Assembly: GCA_028277405.1 (NCBI GenBank) | Contig: JANQGH010000035.1 | Location: forward strand, 1-62,748 | DNA from: Alphaproteobacteria bacterium | Lineage (GTDB): Bacteria > Pseudomonadota > Alphaproteobacteria > DSM-16000 > Inquilinaceae | Direction: 5' to 3' | DNA: 62,748 nt | In this document: piece after piece, positions 8,316 through 15,526 of the stretch | How positions within the stretch are numbered: the first letter of the stretch is position 1 | Layout: each line of letters opens with the position of its first letter | The notes under the pieces: generated by a model | The model's database searches: none | Seen by the model: the letters and a program-made list of their open reading frames with translations, nothing else | What the model was told of the DNA's origin: nothing | Translations under genes and position numbers: made by a program

Positions 8316-9410
8316 TCAGGTGCCGGGCGCCATGACCGGCGCCCAAAGCACGTGCTCGATGGTATCGGCGCCTGTTGCCAACATGACCAGGCGATCGAAA
8401 CCCAAGGCGATGCCGGCACTGTCCGGCAGTCCGCCGCCTCGATCAGGATCGAGTGCGGCCAAAAAATCCTCGTCAACTGGATAGGCGCGACCGTAAAGCG
8501 ATCGCTTAAGGGCTTGATCGGCCTCGAACCTTTTGCGTTGTTCGACCGCGTCCGTCAACTCACCAAACGCATTGGCCAGTTCGAGGCCGGCGACGTAGAT
8601 CTCAAACCGCTCGCAGAGCCTCGGATCGTCCGGCTTCACGCGAGAGAGCGCTGCCATCGAGGCGGGGTAATCGATCAGAACCGTCGGCGCCGGATGGCCC
8701 AGATGCGGTTCGATTCGGTCGAGAAAGATGCGGAAGAACAGATCGTCCCAGCGGTCGCCGGGATGGGGTTCGATGCCGATGCGGCGTGCCTGGTCGGACA
8801 GCAAACCCAAATCGGGGCTCGCCGGGTCAGGCGCCGTGGCCAGGATATCGATGTCCGCGTAGCGATCGAACGCCTCGGCGACACTCATAACTTGCCAATC
8901 GGCGAACGGATCGCTGCTGCGGCCCCGCCACCGGCAACGGTCGCTGCCGGCCGCCGTTGCCGCGGCCCGCAGAAGGCCGACGCAGTCGTCGATCAAATCT
9001 CGATAGCCTTGGCCCGCCCGGTACCATTCCAGCATCGTGAATTCCGGATGATGGGTCGCGGAGCGTTCGCCGTTCCGGTAGGTCCGCGCAAGCTGGTAGA
9101 CCCGCTCCAGCCCCCCGGCCAGCAGCTTTTTCATGGCGAATTCGGGCGAGGTGTGCAGGAACATCGACGCTGGCGGCTCGCCCGGCGTTTCCAGACGGGT
9201 CTCGAAAGCGGCTAAGTGTGGCTCCATGCCGGGCGACCACTGCAATGCCGGCGTCTCGACCGCCAGGAAATCGCGGGCATCGAAATAGGCTTCGGTCGCG
9301 CGTCGGATCGCGTGCCTGGCCGCCAAATATGGCCGCCTTTTCTCAAGCTCGTCCGCGCGCCACCAGGGCGCCCCAGATGGTCTTCGCGGATTGTCGGTCG
9401 TGTCCGTCAT
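8316..9410 (-). CDS. epmA: EF-P--(R)-beta-lysine ligase EpmA (PoxA/GenX)
   Basis: A 364-residue paralogue of the lysyl-tRNA synthetase catalytic core, lacking the anticodon-binding domain. It activates beta-lysine (or lysine) and attaches it to a conserved lysine of elongation factor P. Class II motif 2 reads YRNGERSATHHPEFTMLEWY and motif 3 reads GIALGFDRLVML. The ATG at 9410 gives a family-like N-terminus (RPYLAARHAIRRATEAYF). It is divergent from efp across 131 bases, which is strong functional context. The usual partner EpmB (2,3-aminomutase) is not in the window. Confidence 0.92.
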   Translation of the reverse strand: MTDTTDNPRRPSGAPWWRADELEKRRPYLAARHAIRRATEAYFDARDFLAVETPALQWSPGMEPHLAAFETRLETPGEPPASMFLHTSPEFAMKKLLAGGLERVYQLARTYRNGERSATHHPEFTMLEWYRAGQGYRDLIDDCVGLLRAAATAAGSDRCRWRGRSSDPFADWQVMSVAEAFDRYADIDILATAPDPASPDLGLLSDQARRIGIEPHPGDRWDDLFFRIFLDRIEPHLGHPAPTVLIDYPASMAALSRVKPDDPRLCERFEIYVAGLELANAFGELTDAVEQRKRFEADQALKRSLYGRAYPVDEDFLAALDPDRGGGLPDSAGIALGFDRLVMLATGADTIEHVLWAPVMAPGT

Positions 9411-9440
9411 CGTCGCCGTCTGGTTGCCGGGTGGAGCGCG

Positions 9441-9469
9441 TTGCCAGTCATGGGCCTTGCTGATAGGTT
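9441..9469 (+). promoter_or_regulatory. Candidate sigma-70 promoter of efp
   Basis: TTGCCA (9441-9446), a 17-base spacer, then TAGGTT (9464-9469), in the efp/epmA divergent region. Predicted transcription start is near 9476, leaving a leader of about 65 bases before the efp ATG. Confidence 0.45.
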
Positions 9470-9541
9470 CCGCGCCGCGCGGGCGCGGGACTGACGCAGT
9501 CGCCCCGGTGAAGAAGCCCCGAAGAAGAAACAAGGATTCGC

Positions 9542-10108
9542 ATGAAGATCAACGCCATAAACATCCGGCCTGGCAACGTCTTGGAGTATGAAGGCAAGCT
9601 GATGCAGGTCACCAAGATCGACCTGATCCAGCCTGGCAAGGGTAATGCCGTGATCCAGGTTTCGATGAAGGACGTCCGGACCGGGGTCAAGACGCAAAAC
9701 CGCTGGCGCACGCAGGAAACCGTCGAGCGGGCGCGTCTCGACGAGACGGAGATGCAGTACCTGTTCAAGGACGGCGACCAGTACACCTTCATGGACAATG
9801 AAAGCTTCGAGCAGATCGTGCTGAACGAGGACGCGATCGGCGACCCGGCGGTGTATCTGCAGGAAGGCATGGTCTGCATCGTGACGATGCATGAGGGCAC
9901 GCCGCTGTCGGTTGAGCTGCCGCAGACCGTCACCATGGCGGTGGTGGAGGCGGAGCCGGTGGTGAAAGGCCAGACGGCCTCGTCCTCGTTCAAGCCCGGC
10001 GTGCTGGAAAACGGCGCGAAGATCATGGTGCCCCCACACATCGAGGTCGGCACGCGCGTCGTCGTCAATACCGGCGACGGCAGCTATGTCGAGCGCGCGA
10101 AGGACTGA
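9542..10108 (+). CDS. efp: Elongation factor P
   Basis: A 188-residue translation factor that relieves ribosome stalling at polyproline stretches. The three beta-barrel domains are of normal length. The modification loop QPGKGNA carries Lys33, the residue equivalent to E. coli Lys34 that EpmA modifies. The C-terminal signature region GAKIMVPPHIEVGTRVVVNT is intact. An AAGGA ribosome site lies about 8 bases before the ATG. The OmpA-domain protein at 11 kb contains an extreme proline tract, an obvious EF-P client. suhB follows 11 bases downstream. Confidence 0.97.
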   Translation: MKINAINIRPGNVLEYEGKLMQVTKIDLIQPGKGNAVIQVSMKDVRTGVKTQNRWRTQETVERARLDETEMQYLFKDGDQYTFMDNESFEQIVLNEDAIGDPAVYLQEGMVCIVTMHEGTPLSVELPQTVTMAVVEAEPVVKGQTASSSFKPGVLENGAKIMVPPHIEVGTRVVVNTGDGSYVERAKD

Positions 10109-10119
10109 GCCCAATCGCC

Positions 10120-10956
10120 ATGACCCTATCAGCCCCCAGCCGGCGGGGCGCCGGTACCACTGCCCGCTCGCCGCTCGTCAATGTCATGGCGCGCGCGGCC
10201 GAACGTGCGGCACGCCAACTGGTGCGCGATTTCGGTGAAGTCGAGCAGTTGCAGGTCTCGCGCAAGGGGCCGGCGGACTTCGTCTCTCAGGCCGACCTGA
10301 AGGCCGAGAAGACCTTGACGGCCGAACTGTCAAAGGCACGGCCGGCCTTCGGCTTCCTGATGGAGGAAAGCGGCACCAAGGCCGGGCAGGACCCCGACCG
10401 GCGGTGGATCGTCGACCCTCTGGACGGCACGACCAACTTTCTTCACGGGCTGCCACAGTGGGCAATTTCCATCGCGGCAGAGGAAAAGGGCGAGATCACC
10501 GCCGGGGTCGTTTTCAACCCGATTTCGGACGAGATGTTCTGGGCCGAGAAGGGCAAAGGGGCGTTCTTGAACCACCGCCGCCTGCGTGTCAGCAGCCGGC
10601 GTACACTGAAGGAAGGCCTGCTGGCGACCGGCATCCCGTTCCTCGGCCATGGCGATGTGTCCAAGTTCCAGGCCGAGTTGAACCGGCTGATGCCCCAGGT
10701 CGCCGGCATAAGGCGGTGTGGCTCGGCCGCGCTCGACCTGGCATTCGTCGCGGCCGGGCGCTTCGACGGTTTCTGGGAGAGCAGGCTGAATGCATGGGAC
10801 GTCGCGGCGGGCGTCTTGCTGGTGCGCGAAGCCGGCGGATTTGCGACGGAGATGGACGGCGGCCACAACCCGGTCTATGGCGGCAGCTTGCTGGCGGCCA
10901 ATTCCCATCTCCATCTGCTCATGGGCAAGGAGCTGCGGGCGGCCGTTTCCGGCTGA
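10120..10956 (+). CDS. suhB: Inositol monophosphatase family protein (SuhB-like)
   Basis: A 278-residue magnesium-dependent phosphatase. Metal-binding motifs are EESG (82-85) and DPLDGTTNF (99-107), plus WDVAAG around residue 226. The family hydrolyses inositol-1-phosphate; in enterobacteria SuhB also acts in rRNA transcription antitermination. It sits 11 bases after efp and is probably co-transcribed with it. About 20 extra N-terminal residues precede the family core, so a later start near NVMARAAERAA is possible. Confidence 0.92.
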   Translation: MTLSAPSRRGAGTTARSPLVNVMARAAERAARQLVRDFGEVEQLQVSRKGPADFVSQADLKAEKTLTAELSKARPAFGFLMEESGTKAGQDPDRRWIVDPLDGTTNFLHGLPQWAISIAAEEKGEITAGVVFNPISDEMFWAEKGKGAFLNHRRLRVSSRRTLKEGLLATGIPFLGHGDVSKFQAELNRLMPQVAGIRRCGSAALDLAFVAAGRFDGFWESRLNAWDVAAGVLLVREAGGFATEMDGGHNPVYGGSLLAANSHLHLLMGKELRAAVSG

Positions 10957-10963
10957 ATGCCTG

Positions 10964-10992
10964 TTGTCGGTCCCGCGAAGCCTGCGCTATGG
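10964..10992 (+). promoter_or_regulatory. Candidate promoter of the OmpA/MotA-like/MotB-like operon
   Basis: TTGTCG (10964-10969), 17 bases, CTATGG (10987-10992), located in the 119-base gap after suhB. A start near 10999 would give a leader of about 75 bases. The match to sigma-70 is moderate. Confidence 0.4.
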
Positions 10993-11075
10993 TCCAGCGC
11001 CGCTGGTGATAGACCGATCGAGGCATAGGCGGGCTAAGGCTCGCCATCCATGAGCAAACCTTGGCAACGAGGACC

Positions 11076-12302
11076 ATGAGAGCAAGAACGCACCGAAGGC
11101 CCCGACGCGGTGATGGTTGGCTGGGTCGATCGGTGCTTTCGGCCGCTCTTGTCGCGGTCGTGCCCGGGATTGCGAGTGCCCAGACGGTGGGTGCCGGCCT
11201 CTGGTCGACGGACATCCAGTTCGGCGCGCGTGCGATCATGCCGGCGCAGCTTCAAGCGCAGTACCCGTTTCCGATACTGCCGTTGCCCGACCGGCGCCCC
11301 GACCCGCCCGAGATCTTGCCGGAGTGGGTCACCGAAGAGGAGTATGCGCTGCTGGCTGAGCAGGAACAGATCGCCAGCGCCGAGATCGTGAACAGCGAGG
11401 CGCCGCCAAGACCCACGGCGTTCGCCAATTTATCGATCGAGCGGTTCGAACTGGTGGGCCCGGCTTCGCCCCAGTCTTCGGTGCCCCTGTCTTCGGAGCC
11501 ATTGCCGGCGGGGCCCCTTCCTTCGGAGCCTCGGTCTTCGGAGCCTCTATCCGCAGAACCCCTGTCGTTGGAGCCCGTATCGGCGGAGCCTCTGTCGGCA
11601 GAAGCCCCGTCGGCAGAGCCCCCTTTGCCAGAGGCGCCGACGCCCGCGTTGTCGGAGCCTCAGGCGCCAGCGCGCCCGTCGTCGGCGCCCCCGTCGTCGA
11701 CACCCCTGCCGTCAGCGCGCCCGTCGCCGGCGCCCCGCCCATCGGCACCGCAGCCGTCGCAACCCCGGCTGTCAGCGCCCCTGTCGCCGGCGCCCCCACC
11801 GTCGGCGCCGACAAGCGGGCCGGGCATTGACCGACCGCTGACAGAACCGCCTGCCCTGTCACGCGGTTTGAACGTCGGCTTGGATTTGCCGGACGGCGGT
11901 TCCGGCAGTTCGCCGATGGAAGATCTGCGCGTGGCGGCCGAGGATGTCACCCTGGTGCCACGGCCAGGCGAGTCCATTGTGCAGTTGCCCAACAGCCAGG
12001 GGTATCGCCTGCTGTTCGAGGCCGGATCGGACGGTTTGACCGCCGCCGGGGGCAGCCTGCTGGAAGGATTGGCCGTGCGCATGGCGTCGGACCCAACCCT
12101 ATGGATCCAGATCCGCGCCTTTGCGACCGACACGTCGGGGCGGCCGAGCAATTCGCGCAGCTTGTCGTTGAACCGCGCCCTCTTGATCCGAAGCTTCTTG
12201 ATCGATCGCGGCGTGCGTAGTACCCGCGTTGACATCAGGGCCCTTGGCGACACGGCGGAAACCGGGCCGCGGGATCGGGTGGACCTGATCTTTTCAAACT
12301 GA
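11076..12302 (+). CDS. Secreted proline-rich OmpA-domain protein
   Basis: A 408-residue protein exported to the periplasm or cell surface. The signal peptide has a basic n-region, the hydrophobic stretch VLSAALVAVVPGIASA and a likely cleavage after Ala35. A linker follows; then residues about 129-250 are a proline/serine tract built from SxEPL-type units that turns into SAP/PSAP repeats. The C-terminal 125 residues form an OmpA-like domain (VQLPNSQGYRLLFEAGSDGLT, then SLSLNRALLIRSFLIDRGV). ATG 11076 has a GAGGA site; a TTG 15 bases upstream is less likely. It is the first gene of a three-gene operon with the channel and stalk genes. Confidence 0.82.
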   Translation: MRARTHRRPRRGDGWLGRSVLSAALVAVVPGIASAQTVGAGLWSTDIQFGARAIMPAQLQAQYPFPILPLPDRRPDPPEILPEWVTEEEYALLAEQEQIASAEIVNSEAPPRPTAFANLSIERFELVGPASPQSSVPLSSEPLPAGPLPSEPRSSEPLSAEPLSLEPVSAEPLSAEAPSAEPPLPEAPTPALSEPQAPARPSSAPPSSTPLPSARPSPAPRPSAPQPSQPRLSAPLSPAPPPSAPTSGPGIDRPLTEPPALSRGLNVGLDLPDGGSGSSPMEDLRVAAEDVTLVPRPGESIVQLPNSQGYRLLFEAGSDGLTAAGGSLLEGLAVRMASDPTLWIQIRAFATDTSGRPSNSRSLSLNRALLIRSFLIDRGVRSTRVDIRALGDTAETGPRDRVDLIFSN

Positions 12303-12338
12303 CCGCGTCGATCCAGGGCGTTCGACGATCGAGGAGCA

Positions 12339-13520
12339 ATGATGTCGCCTCCCGGACGCTATTTGACCCGCATGAGCCTGTTCGCGGCGGCCGTCGTGCT
12401 GGTGGCCGTCATATTGTCATCGGGCCTATCCGGTGCCTTCATGGCCAATCCGGTGCTGAACGGCGTCATCATCGCGCTGATGATCGTCGGCATCGGTTAC
12501 ACCTTCCGGCTGGTGTTGAGCCTGAGGGTCGAGGTCGATTGGATCGAGCATCTGAGGGCGAAGCAACCGCGGCCGCGAACCGGCATGGCCGAGCCGCGCC
12601 TGCTGGCCCCGCTCGTCTCCATGCTGTCCGACCAGCGCGGCAGCGTGACGATTTCGGCCCTGTCGATGCGATCGGTGCTGGACGGCATCGGCGCCCGCAT
12701 GGGCGAAGGGCGGGAGATCACCCGCTATCTGATCGGCCTGCTGATCTTCCTCGGCCTGCTGGGCACCTTTTGGGGCCTGCTGCAGACTATCGCGGCGGTG
12801 GCATCGGTGATCCGCGACCTTTCCGTCGACACCGGCGACCTGTCCATCGTCTTCGCGGACCTGCAGGACGGGCTGCAGGCGCCGCTGGCCGGCATGGGCA
12901 CGGCCTTTTCGTCGTCGCTGTTCGGGCTTGCCGGATCGTTGATCCTGGGCTTCTTCGAGCTGCAATCGAGCCAGGCGCAAAACCGTTTCTACAACGAGCT
13001 TGAGGACTGGCTTTCGGGCGCCGTCAAACTGGGCGCGGGCGGCACCGGCCTGGAGGGCGAAGGCCAGGCCAACCTGCCCTCCTACATGCGCGCGCTGGTC
13101 GAACAGACGGCGGAAAACATGCAAGCCATGCAGGCCGCCATCGCTGCGCTGGAGAGCAGACACCGGCAGACCGGCGACACCATGGCCGCCATGGCCGAGC
13201 AGCTGACCAGTTTGAACGCCAACCTGCACGATCAGCATCGCGCGGCCTTAAAGGCGTCTGACGCCCAAGCCGCCCTGCAGCCGGCCTTGACCCGGCTGAA
13301 CGATACGCTGGCCGCGCAGGAAATCGGCCTGGATGCGGACAGCCGCGAGCAGATTCGCATGATGAACGCCCGGCTTGGCCAGCTGCTCAGCAACCAGGGC
13401 CAAAACCTGGACAAACTCAGCCTCGAAGTCAGGAACGAGATCAAGGTTCTGACCAGGACGATCGCGGCGGTGGCCGAGGCCGAGATCCAAGCGCATGTCG
13501 ACGGCGAGGGCCAGCCCTAG
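12339..13520 (+). CDS. MotA/TolQ/ExbB-superfamily channel, ZorA-like
   Basis: A 393-residue inner-membrane protein. Helices: TM1 about 12-33, TM2 38-60, TM3 129-155 with GLLGTFWGLLQT, and TM4 184-207 with PLAGMGTAFSSSLFGLAGS. TM3/TM4 carry the conserved ion-channel pattern of the PF01618 superfamily, which forms pentamers around two partner helices. The last 185 residues are a helical tail with coiled-coil heptads (MRALVEQTAENMQAMQAA), longer than in flagellar MotA and reminiscent of ZorA. The MotB-like gene follows after 3 bases, so they are surely co-translated. Proton-driven motion is inferred from the family. Confidence 0.85.
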   Translation: MMSPPGRYLTRMSLFAAAVVLVAVILSSGLSGAFMANPVLNGVIIALMIVGIGYTFRLVLSLRVEVDWIEHLRAKQPRPRTGMAEPRLLAPLVSMLSDQRGSVTISALSMRSVLDGIGARMGEGREITRYLIGLLIFLGLLGTFWGLLQTIAAVASVIRDLSVDTGDLSIVFADLQDGLQAPLAGMGTAFSSSLFGLAGSLILGFFELQSSQAQNRFYNELEDWLSGAVKLGAGGTGLEGEGQANLPSYMRALVEQTAENMQAMQAAIAALESRHRQTGDTMAAMAEQLTSLNANLHDQHRAALKASDAQAALQPALTRLNDTLAAQEIGLDADSREQIRMMNARLGQLLSNQGQNLDKLSLEVRNEIKVLTRTIAAVAEAEIQAHVDGEGQP

Positions 13521-13523
13521 GCC

Positions 13524-15524
13524 ATGATTTCCTCCCTCGTTCGGCGGCGTTCGGGGCGCCAATCGGTCGACATCTGGCCCGGGTTCGTCGACGCCCTGTC
13601 GGCGCTGTTGATGGTCCTGATCTTCATCCTGGTCGTCTTCATGGTTGCGCAGTTCTATCTGTCCAACCTGTTGACGGGCCAAGAGGAGCTGACGACGCGC
13701 CTGAACAACCAGATCGACGAGTTGAGCGACCTGTTGGCCTTGGAGCGCGAAGAGAACATCGAGCTGCGCGACCGCTTCGCCCAACTGTCGCTGGACCTTC
13801 AGGGCGTCGTGGCGGAACGGGATGAGCTGGCCGGATCGGTCACGCAGGCCGAAAACCAGGCCGCGAGCCTTGAGGATCAGTTGTCGGCGGCCCTCGCCCA
13901 GATCAATGCCCTGACCGGCACCGGTACCGATCTGGACCGCCAGCTCGGCCAAGCCCTGGCGACCATCCGTGAAAACGAGGCCAGCATGGGGGACCAACTG
14001 CGCGAGCTGGCCAGCCTGCGCCAGGATATCGAGGCCCTGCGAGCCGTCCGCCAGGGGCTGGAGGTGGAAATCGCCGCCCTGAGCCTGACCTTGGAGGCCA
14101 GCCAGGCAGAAGCCGAGCGGCTGGGCGTGGAACTGGACGAGACCATCTCGCTGCGCGACCTATTGCGGCAGGAACTGGCCTCAGCGGAGGCCGATAACCG
14201 GTCGCTGACCAGCGATCTGGAGGCGGCGCAGGCAGACAATCTCTTGCTGACAACCGATCTTCGGACGGCACGGTCGGACATCGAGGGGCTGACGGCGGAT
14301 CTCGAGACCTCGCTTAGCGAAGTTGACTGGCTGACCGCCGAGCTGACGCGCCGGGAGACGGAACTCGCCGACACGCGGGGCGAGGTCGATTTGCTGACCG
14401 GTGATCTGGCGGATGCCAGGGGCGAGGTCGACCGGCTGACCGGCGATCTGGGCACCACCAGGGGGCAGCTCGCCGAACAGTCGGCCGCGGTCGAGGACCT
14501 GAATGCCCGCCTGCAGCTCAGCGCCGAGGAAATCCTGGAGTTGCGCGACTTCCTCGCCGAGAGGAACCAGCGGATCGAGAGCCTGACCGCCGAGACGCAG
14601 GCGCTGCAGGGCGAGATCGACGGCGCCAACGAAAACCTCGGCCAAACTACCGAGGAGCGCGACGCGCTGACCGTCGAACTGCGCCTGTCGGAAGAGCAGC
14701 GGGAGTTGCTGCTGGCCGAACTGGGCGACCTGCGCGACCGGTCGCAAGTGTTGACCGAACAACTGGCCGACGCCGAGGAACGCACCCTGCTGGTCCAGGA
14801 GGAGTTGGACGCAAACGAGATCGCGATCCGCGAGCTCTCCGAAAACCTGTCGTCATCCAACGCGGCCCTGTCGGAAGAACGCGGCCTGCGCCAAGACGCC
14901 GAGTTGCTGGCGACCGAGCTGTTCCTGCAGATCAGCGAACTGAACGAACGGCTGGAACGCGTGCAAGCGGCGCTGGAGGCGTCCGAGGCCCAGGTGTCGG
15001 ACCGCGACATCGAGATCGCGGGCCTCAACGACAGGCTAAACCAGGCGCTGATCCGCGAAGTCGAGGCGCTGAGCCGGTCTCAGTCGGAATTCTTCGGCCG
15101 CGTCCGCGAAATCGTCGAGGACAGGCCGGACATTCGCATCGTCGGCGACCGCTTCGTCTTCCAATCCGGCCTGCTGTTCGATTCCGGGTCGGCGGAGTTG
15201 CGCGAGGGTAATTCCAGCGACCTGGCACAGATTGCCGGCACGCTGATCGCCGTCGCCGACGAACTGCCCGACGATATCGACTGGGTCCTGCGCGTCGACG
15301 GCCATACCGACAATCTGGCGATCAGCAACGAGGAGTTCGCCTCCAACTGGGAGCTGTCCACGGCACGGGCGACGTCCGTCGTGCGCTATCTGATCGACCA
15401 GGGCCTACCGCCTGAGCGTTTGGCCGCGGCAGGTTTCGGCGAGTGGCAGCCCCTGACCTCTAACGCCACGGCCGAGGGACGGGAAAGCAACCGACGGATC
15501 GAGCTGAAGATCGATCAGCGCTAG
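13524..15524 (+). CDS. MotB/ZorB-like protein: one TM helix, giant coiled coil, OmpA peptidoglycan-binding domain
   Basis: A 666-residue protein. One membrane helix (about 18-46, WPGFVDALSALLMVLIFILV) carries Asp23 at the position of the proton-carrying Asp of MotB. Residues about 50-490 are almost unbroken coiled coil with repeated units such as TRGEVDLLTGDLADARGEVD. The last 130 residues are an OmpA-like domain (LFDSGSAEL, VDGHTDNLAI, NWELSTARATSVVRYL, ESNRRIEL) expected to bind peptidoglycan. Topology should be N-in/C-out. Ordinary MotB or ZorB linkers are far shorter. It pairs with the channel gene 3 bases upstream. Function is not known to me. Confidence 0.85.
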   Translation: MISSLVRRRSGRQSVDIWPGFVDALSALLMVLIFILVVFMVAQFYLSNLLTGQEELTTRLNNQIDELSDLLALEREENIELRDRFAQLSLDLQGVVAERDELAGSVTQAENQAASLEDQLSAALAQINALTGTGTDLDRQLGQALATIRENEASMGDQLRELASLRQDIEALRAVRQGLEVEIAALSLTLEASQAEAERLGVELDETISLRDLLRQELASAEADNRSLTSDLEAAQADNLLLTTDLRTARSDIEGLTADLETSLSEVDWLTAELTRRETELADTRGEVDLLTGDLADARGEVDRLTGDLGTTRGQLAEQSAAVEDLNARLQLSAEEILELRDFLAERNQRIESLTAETQALQGEIDGANENLGQTTEERDALTVELRLSEEQRELLLAELGDLRDRSQVLTEQLADAEERTLLVQEELDANEIAIRELSENLSSSNAALSEERGLRQDAELLATELFLQISELNERLERVQAALEASEAQVSDRDIEIAGLNDRLNQALIREVEALSRSQSEFFGRVREIVEDRPDIRIVGDRFVFQSGLLFDSGSAELREGNSSDLAQIAGTLIAVADELPDDIDWVLRVDGHTDNLAISNEEFASNWELSTARATSVVRYLIDQGLPPERLAAAGFGEWQPLTSNATAEGRESNRRIELKIDQR

Positions 15525-15526
15525 CG

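Noticed and set aside
11050..11079. Nine-codon leader peptide before the OmpA-domain gene
   Set aside because: The ATG-to-TGA frame overlaps the real start, but its ribosome site is poor and it has no run of regulatory codons, so it is probably chance.
10964..15524. A complete Zorya anti-phage defence system
   Set aside because: Only the motor-like pair is present. No ZorC, ZorD or ZorE follows, the next gene is an ABC exporter on the other strand, and the neighbours are housekeeping genes.
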